A stretch of DNA of 60,115 nucleotides. Origin: Azolla pinnata. Taxonomy: Eukaryota; Streptophyta; Polypodiopsida; Salviniales; Salviniaceae. The notes under the pieces are model-generated. The model did no database searches, was not told where the DNA came from, and saw nothing but the letters and a program-made list of their open reading frames with translations. This document shows positions 1-12,285 of the stretch, piece by piece (the first letter of the stretch is position 1; every line of letters begins with the position of its first letter). The stretch covers positions 18,674-78,788 of the forward strand of contig JBBBWG010015890.1 of the NCBI GenBank assembly GCA_037176905.1, written 5' to 3'. The translations under genes were made by a program, and so were the position numbers.

Positions 1-240
1 CATTTGTGTTAGCTTCTTCCATAAATTGTATTTATTTTCTAGAGCTCAATCTTGTATTCTCAATCTTCTCAAAATTTTGGAGTATCTATAATAATGTGTA
101 TACATAGCAAGCATCATTTGTGTTAGCTTCTTCCATAAATTGTATTTATTTTCTAGAGCTCAATCTTGTATTCTCAATCTTCTCAAAATTTCGAAGTATC
201 TGTAATAATGTGTATACATAGCAAGCATCATTTGTTTTCA
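1..240. repeat. Two-copy 115-bp tandem duplication
   Basis: The segment starting CATTTGTGTTAGCTTCTTCC at position 1 recurs at about 116, and its first bases appear again at about 230. The two copies are nearly identical, differing at only a few bases such as TTTTGG/TTTCG. The sequence is AT-rich and I see no coding potential in it. It may be the tail of a longer array lying outside the window. Confidence 0.85.
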
Positions 241-1060
241 GTCTCTCATTTCTCCGTTCACCAGCTTCGAAACTCGTCTTTTTAACAGATTTCATCTCTG
301 TGAAATCTATGGCTAGGTCGGGTATATCCTCGTTGAAACGGCTTCTTGATTACGTAGAGAGATGTGGGTTTGGGTATATCATCTCGGTGTGTCAAATGCG
401 AATAATGTGGCAAACGAATGATGTGAACTATTATGAGATGAGATTTCGCAATGGAGATGGATTGTTAAAGTCGGAAAATAGCACACTGGATTATGTATTA
501 TGGTTTGATGGGAGGTAAAACTCAACATTCTGATCGATGATGCCCAAACTATCAAAAAGCTTGTGCAAACATCCATCCATCCATCATCATTGTCTTCACG
601 CGCAATTTCACATAGATCTCTAGCTATCTATCAGCATTCGGAGAAGCCAGATGTGTATGGCAAGAAGGGCTTGGTATATATACATATACATATGTATATA
701 TTGGGTCCTCCCAATTAAGTTAACCAATCGAGAATCTGCGCAAGTTACGCGAATGAATACGATTGATCTCTCGATTCGAATGCCAGATGGGTCGTTTCAG
801 CCAAAAGATTCAGCTCATCGATAAGCACATCATCCTACACACACACACACACACACACACACAGATACACATACACATGCCATACCTACGTACATACGCA
901 TATCATACATACGTACATACAAATGTACTTGCTTACATACATACGTTGGTGTCCATACACATCCATACATACGACGCAAGCACATGTCCATACATACATA
1001 TGCACACATGCATGCACACATCCATGCATGCATACATCCATACATACAGTGAGAGAGAAG
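241..1060. other. Intergenic stretch with CA and CATA microsatellites
   Basis: I recognise no gene here. A short ORF at 300-518 resembles nothing I know and has no splice or codon support. From about 837 to 863 there is a (CA)n run, followed to about 1047 by degenerate CATA/CATC tetranucleotide repeats. These keep several frames open and create artificial His/Tyr/Cys-rich ORFs on both strands. Confidence 0.7.
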
Positions 1061-1138
1061 TATCTCCTTGTTCCCCAATGTCGGTCTGAATTGGGTCGTC
1101 TTCTGCAGACGAGGACGAATTGCAGGAAGCAGAGAATT

Positions 1139-1146
1139 AGGGTTTC
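1139..1146 (+). promoter_or_regulatory. Telo-box in the FTSH4 leader
   Basis: TAGGGTTT lies 225 bp upstream of the FTSH4 start codon, in a C/T-rich leader. Telo-boxes are a known 5'-leader element of plant housekeeping genes. The same motif sits upstream of several other genes in this window. A role here is inferred. Confidence 0.5.
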
Positions 1147-1370
1147 CATCCCCCTCGTTCTGGTAACCGCTCCATTTCCTCTTCACCGCCCCGGGGCCAG
1201 CGGATTGCTTAGATATTCCCGTTCTTCTTGTGATCCATTCTTGGTTTTGGCGCTCCCCTCTCTGCAAGGGGGTTTGTGCGCTCTCTTTTTTGGTATCCGC
1301 CCGTTTCCTTCCAGACGGCCCTTGTAGCGAAGATCGCCCGAGTGATTCGATTTGGTCCACACTTGCACTG

Positions 1371-4300
1371 ATGGCTTTACCCCAGCTTCTCAAGAAGAAG
1401 GTACGTGCTGACTGTCTCGTCTCACTGAAGTTTTTGAATTGGCGAATAAGGTGCTCCTACGTTGTGCGGCGTCAGCGGCTGAGCTAAGGCTACCTTATGG
1501 GTGCAAAATTGAGTCTATGTCATATTGATTTGGGCCAAGCTGTGGTCGCCGACAATGTTGTTTAAGATTCGGTTGCATTGTATCAGAGCAAGCCAAATTC
1601 TTTATTGACTCTCATGGTTTAACATTTGGTGTTTTTGCTTATGGAGAACAGAGTGATGGAATTTTAAGAAAGGTCGTGGCACAAGCAGGATATCGTGCCC
1701 ATGAAAATCCATGCCATTCTATTTATAAAGGTATGGTCATTTTTTCTTATGGCTAACAAATTGTATGGCACATTGCATGTGTACTGCTTGATAAATGCTA
1801 GAAATTTTTGTCAAGTTAGATGCTTTTGCAAACGATATCTTTTTTTCTTTTACCATTTTTGAAGATTTTTGTCATGGTAGATCAGAGTTTTATGTGGTTC
1901 ACTACAATTACATAAGCTCATCTATCTGCTAGTCATTTTCCCACTCGTTTTGATCATTGTATTTTTATTGAATTGGTTTAGATCAGTTCAAATGTATGTT
2001 TTGATCATTGAATTGGTCTAGAGCAGTCCAAAGCTATGTTTTGGTCATTGAATTTGTATTGAGTTGTGTACTCCAGTCCAACGGTATAGTCTTCCAGGAA
2101 AGGAAGCGGTACAGTCTTCCAGAAAAGGAAGTCACCCATGTATGTTTGATCTTCATGCATAAAGATTCTATAGGTCTGGTCATCCAAGGCAACTCATGTG
2201 TATTGAGCTGCAAGAAAACGATCAGATAGCGTGTGCCGAGAGAGATGGAAGAAGTCATGATAAGTTTGGATGAGTGTTGAAGAGAATTATCTTGGATGAC
2301 CAACAAAAAAATTTGAATTTTACTGTTTTGGCCTCACATGTAGTATTTGAATTTGCATCTTCTATGTACATAAGGAAAAGAAAATAATGTGTACATTTTT
2401 CATAGGTGTTAGTGTGAATTAGCCGGAAGATGGTATAAATTTGACGAGTGGTGATGAGATTATATTTATATCAAGCTACTTCTCCAAGATGAAAGCCTAT
2501 TTCACTCCAAAAGTTTCTTTTTGACTGCACAAATAACGTAAATGAAATAAAACAGTTATTATTGTTTTTTTTGTTACATGGAAATATTTAAGTAAAGGAA
2601 ACTCCATCTGATATGATTGGGTGAGGTTTGCTATTTTAAGACAGGAGAATACATTTCGATTGAAAGAAACCAGTGGGTACTTCGTGGCCAAATTTATTTG
2701 CATTTAGAACGATGATTATTTTGTACACCTTTTTCCTCCATATTTCTTGTATAATGAGAACGCCTCTACAGCTAGTATGTTTCTAAGCTCTCTGGCATAC
2801 GATATGCTTCCCTGATCCATAGCTGAAACATCTAATGATGATGGATTCTTGGATTGCCTTTTCTTGTAATAGCAGGTTACATATATTTTTATTTCTGATC
2901 AGGTGATCTGTAATTAAGCTTGTATTGTTATGCTTAATTATATGTAGGTGGGCAGCAACGATCTGTCTCTAGCTATATAGGCAGATTCACAAAACGGGTG
3001 AAGGATAATGCAGATGATGAAGTATCACTTCTGAGGGAATATAATAAAAGAGATCCAGAATATGTGATACGCTGGTATGAAAGGAGTCGCCCCCAACAAT
3101 GGTACAATCCTGGCATTTTGGCAGAATATGTGAAGGCCTTGGTCAAGACTGATAAACTGGATAAGAGCGAATTGTTGTCTGTTATACAAGAAGGTGTATA
3201 ACAATGTAATTTCTGTCGATTTATATTAATGTGTCACTCCTTCATTCCTTTACTCATCCCATTTCATGTTCAGGTTCAAAAGCTCGCTTTGGAGAGCAAT
3301 TCCAGAGTTTAGGAGCTCCTTTTGCAGGTTCTGCTCACCTGTCACTGGGAGGAATTGGTACAGCAAAAGATGGCATTCTAGGAAGTGCTTCTGCTCCCAT
3401 TCATATGGTCACTTCTGAGGGTGGATTCAAGCAACAATTCTGGCGGACAATAAGGACGTTGGGGCTGGCCTTCCTTATGGTTTCGGCAGTCGGAGCTCTC
3501 TTTGAGGATCGAGGCATTGGAAAAGGTACAGATAAATGTTTTTTCTTTCTGAGTTGTGTAGCTTATGGGCTTACTTCCTGTAAGCTCTTTTAAGTATGGG
3601 AGCTTATTCATGACTAGGCCTAGGCTTGAGTGAGGAGCCACAACCAAGCATAGAGTCCAATACCAAGTTTAGCGATGTCAAAGGTGTGGATGAAGCCAAG
3701 GCAGAACTAGAAGAGATTGTATGCTATTTACGAGATCCAAAGGTATTTTTTTATCAGTTACATTGTAATAAACAATGTTCTAGTGCTGTGGATGTGGGGA
3801 GCTGATGTGGTTCATTACTGTTTTGTGTCCAGCGATTCACAGCATTAGGTGGCAAGCTACCCAAGGGTGTTCTGTTGGTTGGTCCACCAGGTACTGGCAA
3901 AACAATGCTTGCACGTGCCATCGCAGGGGAAGCGGGAGTCCCATTTTTCTATTGCAGTGGCAGTGAGTTCGAGGAGATGTTTGTGGGTGTTGGGGCTAGA
4001 AGGGTCCGGGATCTCTTTGCTGCAGCAAAGAAACGATCTCCTTGTATCGTGTTTATGGATGAGATTGATGCCATTGGGGGAAGTAGAAACCCGAAAGATC
4101 AACAGTATGTAAGGATGACTCTGAATCAGCTTTTAGTTGAGCTTGATGGGTTTAAACAGAATGAGGGGATCATTGTCATTGCGGCAACAAACTTTCCTGA
4201 GTCTCTTGACAAGGCACTAATTCGCCCTGGGCGCTTTGATCGACATGTAGTGGTACCAAATCCTGATGTCGAGGGTAGACGCCAGATCTTAGAGTACCAC

Positions 4301-5344
4301 ATGTCCAAAGTAAGTACACCCTCTGACAGAAATACTTCTTTATCGCTGGAAGCTTACCTTTTGACTTATTGTTCTGTTTCAACCTTTTGCATATCAAAGG
4401 TTCTCAAGTCTGACGATGTCGACCTTATGATCATTGCTCGGGGAACACCGGGATTTTCCGGAGCTGATTTGGCGAACCTCATAAATGTGGCGGCGTTGAA
4501 AGCAGCAATGAGTGGTCTGAAGTCAGTTGGCATGGCAGAGCTGGAGTTTGCCAAAGATAGAATTATGATGGGGAGCGAGAGGAAGTCAGCAGTCATATCA
4601 GATGAGTCTAGGAAGCTTACAGCTTATCACGAAGGTGGCCACGCCCTTGTGGCACTCCATACTGATGGAGCAATGCAAGTACACAAAGCCACAATTGTTC
4701 CTCGTGGGTCTTCTCTCGGTATGGTTGCCCAACTCCCTGAAAAGGATCAAGAGAGCTTTTCCCGGAGGCAGATGCTAGCCCGCTTGAATGTAGCGATGGG
4801 TGGACGAGCTGCGGAAGAGCTTATATTTGGGGAGAGCGAGGTAACATCGGGTGCCTCGCAGGACTTCAAATCAGCCACTGATCTTGCACAAGCAATGGTT
4901 ACAAAGTTTGGGATGAGTAAAGCTGTTGGCCATGTAGTCCATGACTATGCGAACGACGGAAATAACATGAGCACTGAGACCAGGTTACTCGTGGAGAAGG
5001 AGGTTCGGGATCTTGTGCAAGGAGCGTACGAGAATGCAAAACATATCCTGAAGACAAATGAGGAGGAGCTGCATATCTTGGCGAATGCGCTCTTGGAGCA
5101 CGAGACCCTGACTGGGAAGCAGATAATGGAGATTCTTGCAAATTCGAAGAGGTCCATGGCTCCTAGCATTGCCCCTGTGGAAGTTTCAGAGAAGCCTACA
5201 TCAGTATCTTCTCCATCTCCATCTCCATCAATACCAACCGCAGCCGCAGCCGCCGCCGCCGCAGCTGCGGCTGCGGCAGCAGCAGCTTCTGCTGCTGCTG
5301 CTGCAACAAAAGCAAAAGGTGCAACACAGCCGGTGGGGAACTAG
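1371..5344 (+). CDS. FTSH4: FTSH4-like mitochondrial inner-membrane AAA metalloprotease
   Basis: Exons by eye: 1371-1400, 1589-1730, 2948-3193, 3274-3525, 3618-3742, 3833-4309, 4400-5344, giving 738 aa. Visible parts are an N-terminal domain with [15 protein letters not shown], a hydrophobic segment ([20 protein letters not shown]), Walker A GPPGTGKT (about residues 282-289), Walker [11 protein letters not shown], the second region of homology (RPGRFDR), and the zinc site HEGGH (about 501-505). An alanine run near the C-terminus matches the poly-Ala tail of Arabidopsis FTSH4. In this family the protein forms the i-AAA protease of the inner mitochondrial membrane, which degrades damaged or excess membrane proteins. 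A single hydrophobic segment fits FTSH4 rather than the two-segment m-AAA or chloroplast forms. The start is the only ATG giving a short first exon in phase; the first two exons are the least certain. The last intron (4310-4399) is 90 nt long and has no in-frame stop, so retaining it would insert 30 residues. Confidence 0.93.
5236..5310 (+). repeat. GCN repeat coding the FTSH4 poly-alanine tail
   Basis: Mixed GCA/GCC/GCT codons encode an almost uninterrupted alanine run broken by a serine. The codon mixing argues against very recent slippage. Arabidopsis FTSH4 also has a poly-Ala stretch at this place, so the feature appears old. Confidence 0.85.
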
Positions 5345-6600
5345 AATTCCGAATACAAAAAAGACAATCTATTTGGGAATGCAAAATCTTCTTCTTACTT
5401 CTTTACATGTGGCCTTCAAATGCTTGGATGAGAGATCATTTCGGGTATATGATCGCACGCATGATCAGAGCCTCTTTCCTCCACAATAACAACATGCATT
5501 GTGAAGGTTGAAAGCTCCACGGATACGAATGGTGGTGGTGGCATGGACTGAGGTGGTGATTATGTCCCTATGTATATATATATATCTATATAGATCTATT
5601 CTCTCCTTGCCAAACTGAGGTCATGTAAAATCAATATACATGGAACCCAAAAGCTGCTGGATGTTTCGGCTTCAGCTCGACATTGTTATGAGGCATAACG
5701 ATAATGTGTTTACAGACTGTAACTCTGGTTATATTTTTCTGATTGAGAGATAGCTGGTTCTGTTCAAGAGTTTGGTAAGTAGGGGCATCTCAGCATGAAT
5801 CTTAGATGCCCCTCATGAACATCTTCCATGTTTTGTTTGGGCATGTGCTGATTGGAAAGGTCTTATGCTGATGAACTCATGGTACTTAACCAATGTTTTT
5901 GATGTATTAGTGTTTGCTTGTTCATGGTTGAGATCATGTGTGCTAGCTAGAGTTGCTGATGAGTTACCACCACGTAGTTTTCAAATCTTGACAGATTCGG
6001 ACACGTTCTTTACCTTTTTGACAAATTTACGCAAATTTTGAGAAGTTTCGTCCAAGTTCTGTTTTCTACAATCGACTTGAAAAATTTTAGACACTCGCTA
6101 ATAACTCGCTGAGAAATTCAGCGAATTCGGAGAAGTTTCATTTAAGTTTCGATTTACACAATCAATTCTGACAGATTCTTACTTGCTTACAGATTCGGGC
6201 AAGTTTTGAGAAGTTTCGTCCGAATTCTGTTTTAAAGAGTGTATTTTGACAATTCTGACAAATTCGGACAAATTCTAAGGGAAGCGATAGCCAACTAAAG
6301 AGAAAGACGAGATGCCAAGCTTTCTTTCAGGCACTGCTCAGATTTATTTACACACAAGAGTAGGGGAATCGGAGCGAAACTGTTGGTGTGTAATCTGAGC
6401 AATACCTGAAACAAAGCAAACACAATGGCAGAAGCCCGCTGCCAATCTATCTGCCAACAGCAAAGGATCTTGTTATTCGACAACGCCGACCGATCTCTTC
6501 TGCTCTGTTCGCTCTTTTAAATTTTTATTTTTTCTTCTTTCCGCGTTTGCTTCCGACTTCCTTCTTTTTCGTAAGGCGAATCGGAGGTTCGATGGATTGG
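5345..6600. other. FTSH4 3' region and intergenic, with degenerate repeats
   Basis: The FTSH4 3' UTR probably occupies the first few hundred bases, which include a short TA run near 5575-5590. From about 5980 to 6280 a loosely repeated motif, TTTTGAGAAGTTTCGTCC, occurs at about 6036 and 6203, with a weaker copy near 6138, each next to TTCTGACA/GACAGATTC. I see no gene. Confidence 0.6.
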
Positions 6601-8643
6601 TAGAAAAATGTCGGATCGAAATGTCCGATGTCCGATCCAAATGGTCCACAATTTGCAGTTGTTTCCTATCCAAATCCATCCCATGGCTAAAAACTTAAAA
6701 CCAAATTTCCCCAGAACAAGAGTGTCCTCAAAAGGGACATCTTCTTATGAGCCAAAGAGGACCCCAAAATTCTGTGCTTCGATCCCTCTTCTCCATCTCT
6801 CTCGATCTCTGCCCTCCAGATCTGTGCCACGAAAACGCTCCCCAAGGGAAAGCACTCCAATCTCAACGACAATTGGCAACAAGGAACGGGCCCCAGAAGC
6901 AAGAGGCACGCTGCTGATCCCCCCCCCCCCCCAACAACCCCTCCGGCCCCGTCGTTCTCTCTTCATCCGTCAAACAACTGAAAGCTCTGGTGCTGGTGGA
7001 TCCACGTGTGCATAGCTCCTTCAACTTCAATATTTTAGCCAGGCAAGTCGACCATCTTTGGCTCACTTTTCTGTTTTTGGGGTTTTTCTGACCAATCCGC
7101 GGAATCGGGCGACTTTTGAAGGATATAAGCAACGTGCCCATATGATTATGCACCGATTTCTCTTTCCGAACGTATGAAAAATCATTCGTAGATTGTTGGA
7201 TCATACATCTAAACGTTAGACATGAAATGTGTGCTACGTATAGGTCATTCATTAAGTTTGAAATGAATGACCTATACTTCAGAAATAAATAAAACTTATG
7301 AGTATGTTAAGACTACTGAGTGCTTTTGTGAGTATTGATGTACTTTTTTTTGCAAATGTTGTGTTGTTGATTCTAGAAAGAGGGATTTCTTCTTTTATTT
7401 CACTCCATTGTGTAATGGTCCGTAAAGTTGATGATCATCGTAGTGTTTCGTAATGTCAATGATCATGTGCTGGTGTTCTTATCAACAATCATGATTCATG
7501 AGTCAGGAGCTTCTGAAGTGGCTTTGGATTTAAAATTCGGTGCAGCTAACATGATTGTGGCAGTTTGATTCCTTAATTCCTTGCTAAATGTGAGATAGTG
7601 GAGAGAGCACTTTGTTGAAATTCTCAATTTCTCGGCAGCACTCCATATGAGTGATGGTAGGAAGAAGAAATTCCGTACCACATTTTCAGTAAAGCCAGAA
7701 CTATGTTTCTGTCTATATATTTGGAAGAATCGATAAGAACTTTCTTTCAATTTTGTATTTTGCTAAATGGTGCCTGAATGCTATATCTTCTAAACGTAAT
7801 TATTTGCATATCATGTCCTTGTTTAATGTTGATCTATGCTTCACAATTTCGAGTTTATATTTTTTTGCTGTCAATCAGCCTCAACTATTATGATCTCATA
7901 AAGGTTCAAGATAATATAAACATTCTGAGGTCCATGATTTGCGTGTAACGATCCACTTCTTTGTCATTAAATACCAATATTTTGATACGCTCAAAAGGGT
8001 TTTGTACACAGAGAAGCCCATTTACTAAGAATATCTGTGCATTCAATTCTCGTGGACATTTTGCACTGCGATGACTTTCAGGAATAATTCTAGCCATTCT
8101 CATGTGTTCAATCTTGTGAAGCTATGCTGACATTACTGGAGGCTAAAACCCATTGCACTAGCCTTCAACCGATTGATTTATAATCTTTTTTTTTTTTGCA
8201 ATTCCCTTTCTAATGATGCTTCTGGGGATATAAGCTTGGCTTGGGTAACTCTATTTGGCTCTCCATACATAACCTTAAGGCACTCTAATTCTTCATGCCA
8301 GATTATTAACATTAGCGCCTGATCAGTGTAACTCTGATCATGTCAAGAATGTAGAGTAGATCAACGCTGTCCATAGTTTCATGGATATGGAACTTTTAAT
8401 CATGACAGCAATGTGGATTAATTAACCTCTGGAATTGGATTAGTACTGAAATGTGTTTAGCTTTTGCACGTGAAGCATAACCAACTTCTATACAACACAA
8501 GTCCTTGTACTGTTAACCTTTAAAATGTCCTCATTACCAGCATTTTTAATACGTGTGATTTCATCTTTACAGTCTACAATATCTTCAAAGGATTATTGTA
8601 CAATCTAGGGATTCAATTCTGTGGTACCAAAAGCAAGGTGTTC
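6601..8643 (+). other. Probable promoter, leader and leader intron of the bZIP gene
   Basis: This 2-kb stretch has no convincing coding exon. The 6760-7030 part is pyrimidine- and C-rich and looks like a transcribed leader; a run of about 12 C lies near 6920. The AT-rich 7040-8570 part looks like an intron, ending in TTTACAG just before the bZIP coding exon. The exact transcription start and donor site cannot be fixed by eye. Confidence 0.4.
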
Positions 8644-10289
8644 ATGGCACAGATACCTGAGGGGGAGAACTTGGGAAAATCCAGAGGATTCATAAGCAAT
8701 GCGCCCCCTCGCCTGCCTCCAAAATTTCCAGTCAATCGGAGTTCATCATCATCAGAATTTGATATGCCTTTCCATAACATAAGCCCAGTTCAGCACACAC
8801 GAATGCCGTCTCATGGTTCAGAGTTCCAAGAACAGCCATTCTGGTTAAATGAATTACTGGAAGAACCCGAGGGTCCAAACAGAAGAGGTTCTCACCGGCG
8901 GAGTGCCAGTGACTCATTTACTTACCTTGGAAATCCAGGGAGTCTGTTTAGGTTTAGCAACATTGCCGAAGAAGATGAGTCAGAGTGCAATACATTGGTA
9001 TCATCTCAAAATTTAGGTCATGAAGATGGTGATCAATTGACTGACCTTTTGGATGAGATCCAGCAGTTGCAAAATCAACAGAACCTCCCTATCAGTGCAA
9101 GAGCACAGCCACTAAGCTCTAAATTCGATAGGACTAACACAAACAAGTTTACTTTGAGAACAATAGGAGATCCACAAGATCAATTAACTTTAAGGTCAAA
9201 AGGAGCAGGGAAAGAAATAGCTTTACAAGGAAGTACGGTTGGAGGAGCAACATCATTGGGTCATTATGGTGAAGGTAGTGCGGATCCCAGGCAGACAAAG
9301 CGGTAAAACATTCAAACCTTTAAATTATCCTAGTTATGTCAGGATATGGGTTGAATCTCTTTGAACTTTTAAAATTTTTAGGGTTCTATCCAATCGGCAA
9401 TCAGCTCAACGTTCACGGGTTAGGAAGCTCCAGTATATTGCAGAGCTTGAGAGGATAGTTAACGGTTTACAGGTTTGTCTGACTTTAAGAAGAAATTCTA
9501 ATCCTTGTTTGAAATGCCTCAGTCGTTCTCATTTCATGAAAATTTGATGCACGATACTTAGAAAACATTGATACCATGGCCCTCCGTCTATCAAAAAAAT
9601 GGATTGATCTCATTTGAAATAAGGTTGATCAATTGCCATTTGTAGCTGTACAGTATCAATTGATGTCTTGAATTAAAAGATTGGGCAAAACACTAATTTC
9701 AATCTTCGACCTGCATGGGTGTTTGTATAGATGGATGTGTCTTCACTATCGACACAGATGCTTTATATCCAGCATCAACAGGCCCTCTTAGACATGGACA
9801 ACAATACTTTGAAGCAGCGAATCACATTCTGTCTGCAAGAGAAAAGCTTGAAAGATTGTAAGTGGACCTCTAATGGTGACTCTCTTTATGTTCTGCAGTA
9901 AATTAAAATGCTCAGAGGAAACACTGATTGATGTATGGACACCTGCAGCTGAAAATGAAGCATTGATAAATGACGTGAGGAGACTACAGAAGTTGAGTGA
10001 GTTTCAAGTGCTCCACCAACAGCAAAAGCAAAAACAACAGCAGTTGCAGCGGCGTAACATACACCGGCATTCGTCGTTGCCATCTGATTTTGCTGTCCAA
10101 ATGCAGCAGTACAGTGAGTCCAATGCTGGATCAAGTTATTCTCCCTTGGATTCTCTTGCTGGACTTGTGAAAAATATGGGCAGCATCACTCTGAATTCGA
10201 CAGCTTCAACAAGTGAAGCAGCAGCAGGTGGTGTACAAACAACCTCCGTAGAAGGTGGCAATACATCTGCATCATCTAGCATAAAGTGA
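8644..10289 (+). CDS. Group E bZIP transcription factor (bZIP34/61-like)
   Basis: Exons: 8644-9302, 9382-9472, 9731-9857, 9949-10289, giving 405 aa. The N-terminal half has group E-type motifs (PPRLPPKFP, FWLNELLEEPEG, RRSASDSFTYL). The basic region VLSNRQSAQRSRVRKLQYIA has the N-x7-R signature and lies at about residues 221-240. It runs into a zipper (AELERIVNGLQ, then SSLSTQMLYIQHQQALLDMDN), and a Gln-rich segment follows. The basic region and the QYIAELER junction are typical of plant bZIP34/bZIP61, nuclear DNA-binding regulators studied in pollen and in lipid and wall metabolism. The ATG at 8644 was chosen because MAQ fits the family start; an upstream ATG at 8596 is in frame and would add 16 residues. 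The zipper continuation reads LSTQ rather than the proline-containing LSPR seen in Arabidopsis, so its dimerisation may differ. Confidence 0.92.
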
Positions 10290-12078
10290 TCAATACTGCT
10301 TCACATTAACAAGGATTTGAACGAACAGGAAATTGGTCAATTGGGCATCACATAATCGAGGATTCATATATCAAACAAGATATACTGACATAAAGTGTGT
10401 CAAGAAGATATAGTTACACATATAGGAGGAAAGTGAAATATGGACACCACTAGGGGCGGTGTACTGCGGTGCCTCGCTTTTTCTGCAGTGAAAAACTTGA
10501 GGAGGGGGTCTCCCATTTTTCCTTTTTTTTTTTTTCTTTTCATCCCCATAAGGGGAGGAGAGGATTGTCATTCATTATTGGCAACCAAGGGGCAGTGGGT
10601 GTTGGAACTCCTGACCCATGACTCACTTGATAGTGAATTGCGAAGAGCTTTTGGCTTTTTCGAGCTGGTCATACACATGCAGACATACAAGATATTCGGT
10701 TTGATCCACTTTGGTAGAAGAAATGAAATTGGAGAGAAGGGATGCCCAAAGAGGTCAGTAGGTCTGGAATTTTGTTTTTTTCTCACTACTTGTCACCTCA
10801 TTAGACATGTCTTAGTGGTTTATACACATTCCAGAAAGAGGATGGTAAAAACGCTTTTTTCCCGAAACCCCCTTATTCTTTTATAATCCCAAATTTTCAA
10901 CAAAGAGACTTTGTGAATGCTCTTGAGCAGGTGGTCATAAACATGGAAGCAGATTGCTTTGGATTGGTCTTTTTTTTTTTTGGACAGCCTTGGTTTCCTT
11001 TTTTCTCATGTATAACCAGGACTGGCAAATGCTCGGTTATATATATACAAAACTTGGCAAAAATCCTCTGCATTCTATTTGTATGCAAATCTAATCAGTC
11101 CGTCATGTTGTTGTACTTTGATTTTCGGTGTCGCCATAGCGCAGCGAACCTTGTATGAACTCGAGCTTGCGCTTATGGTGTTTGTATTTCAAATCACCGC
11201 ATATTGGGGAGAAATCACGAAGTTTTATAGATGTTAAAGAAGTTGCATATGTCATGGAGAATGAAATAATTTTAATGATTAAATTTTCACTGTAATCGTG
11301 ATCAGAGAACTCAAAACAACAGCAACTTACATAAGTGAAAGGGTGTAGAACATACGTATATATATCGAGCATGATCTTAGCAGTGACATTGTTAGGCTAT
11401 CCTTGTATAAGAAAACAGAGATACAACACTTGTATTTGAGATTTGCCACTTGACCATAGTTTGTTGTTAAGTATGCCTCACTCTCGCGATTATCTATCAA
11501 TTAGTCTGTTTTCTGATTGCGATCAAATAGATGACCATTGGCATGTTCGAAGAGATAGGCTCTGATTTTTCACCCCAAAGGACAAGAATTTCTGTCTGAT
11601 GTCCAAAGCATCGATCTCCAAATTTTGCAAAAGCAAGCGCAGAACATGTAAGCCGGCTTTTGTCTCTTCGTGACCAGATTAAAGAATCCCCCCCACTTGT
11701 AATCCTGAAACCCTTCCAGAACAAAAAAAAAAAAGAAAAAGGAAAAAAGAAGCAACACCACCACCACTTCAAAAGAAATCGAAATGCGGCACCATTCTGA
11801 TGAATTTATTCAAGGTTGATCGTCGTTGTACGCTCTTCGATGAGTGGATACACAGACATTATTATTGTATGCTGTGTCTCATGGATCACATTGGTCTAAG
11901 ATGACGTTATTATATCTTTCTCTCTTTCTTTTCTGGAATGCCAGATCCGACAAGCTTAAAAAGATAGATACCAAAGAGAGAGGGCGAGAGAGCACTACGA
12001 GAGAGCGATGATGTGCTAATGATAAAAATAATAATAATCAGAATGGTTTTGTTGCAAGGTGGTGGCGACAACAATAAT

Positions 12079-12122
<44 letters not shown>

Positions 12123-12260
12123 ATCTGCGGCTTGAAACCTAATGTTAGGTCAACATGCACTTAAGTCAAGAAACGAATCGATAATCGATTATGAAGACGA
12201 GAAGATTAATCAGGGACGATAGGATTACGAGATTCGCTCGCTCTTCCGAGGCGCATGAGT
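10290..12260. other. Intergenic, no gene recognised
   Basis: This holds the bZIP 3' UTR and intergenic DNA. Poly-T runs occur at about 10520 and 10970, and a (GA)n tract at 12081-12121. Small ORFs are present on both strands, but none shows family similarity or splice support. Confidence 0.6.
12081..12121 (+). repeat. (GA)n microsatellite
   Basis: About 20 uninterrupted GA dinucleotides lie 1.3 kb upstream of the MYB-CC start codon. Tracts of this kind can bind GAGA/BBR-BPC factors in plants, but binding here is not shown. Confidence 0.9.
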
Positions 12261-12265
12261 TTATG

Positions 12266-12285
12266 GTCTATTATATATAAGCTTT
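12266..12285 (+). promoter_or_regulatory. Candidate TATA box of the MYB-CC gene
   Basis: TATTATATATAAGC is a good plant TATA-box match. It precedes a transcript-like leader region and lies about 1.2 kb upstream of the coding start. It is the strongest TATA-like site in this interval; a (TA)n run at 12583-12605 is an alternative. Placement is inferred. Confidence 0.35.

Noticed and set aside
763-1393. ORFs rich in His/Tyr or Cys/Val on both strands
   Set aside because: They are translations of CA and CATA microsatellites, which have no stops in several frames.
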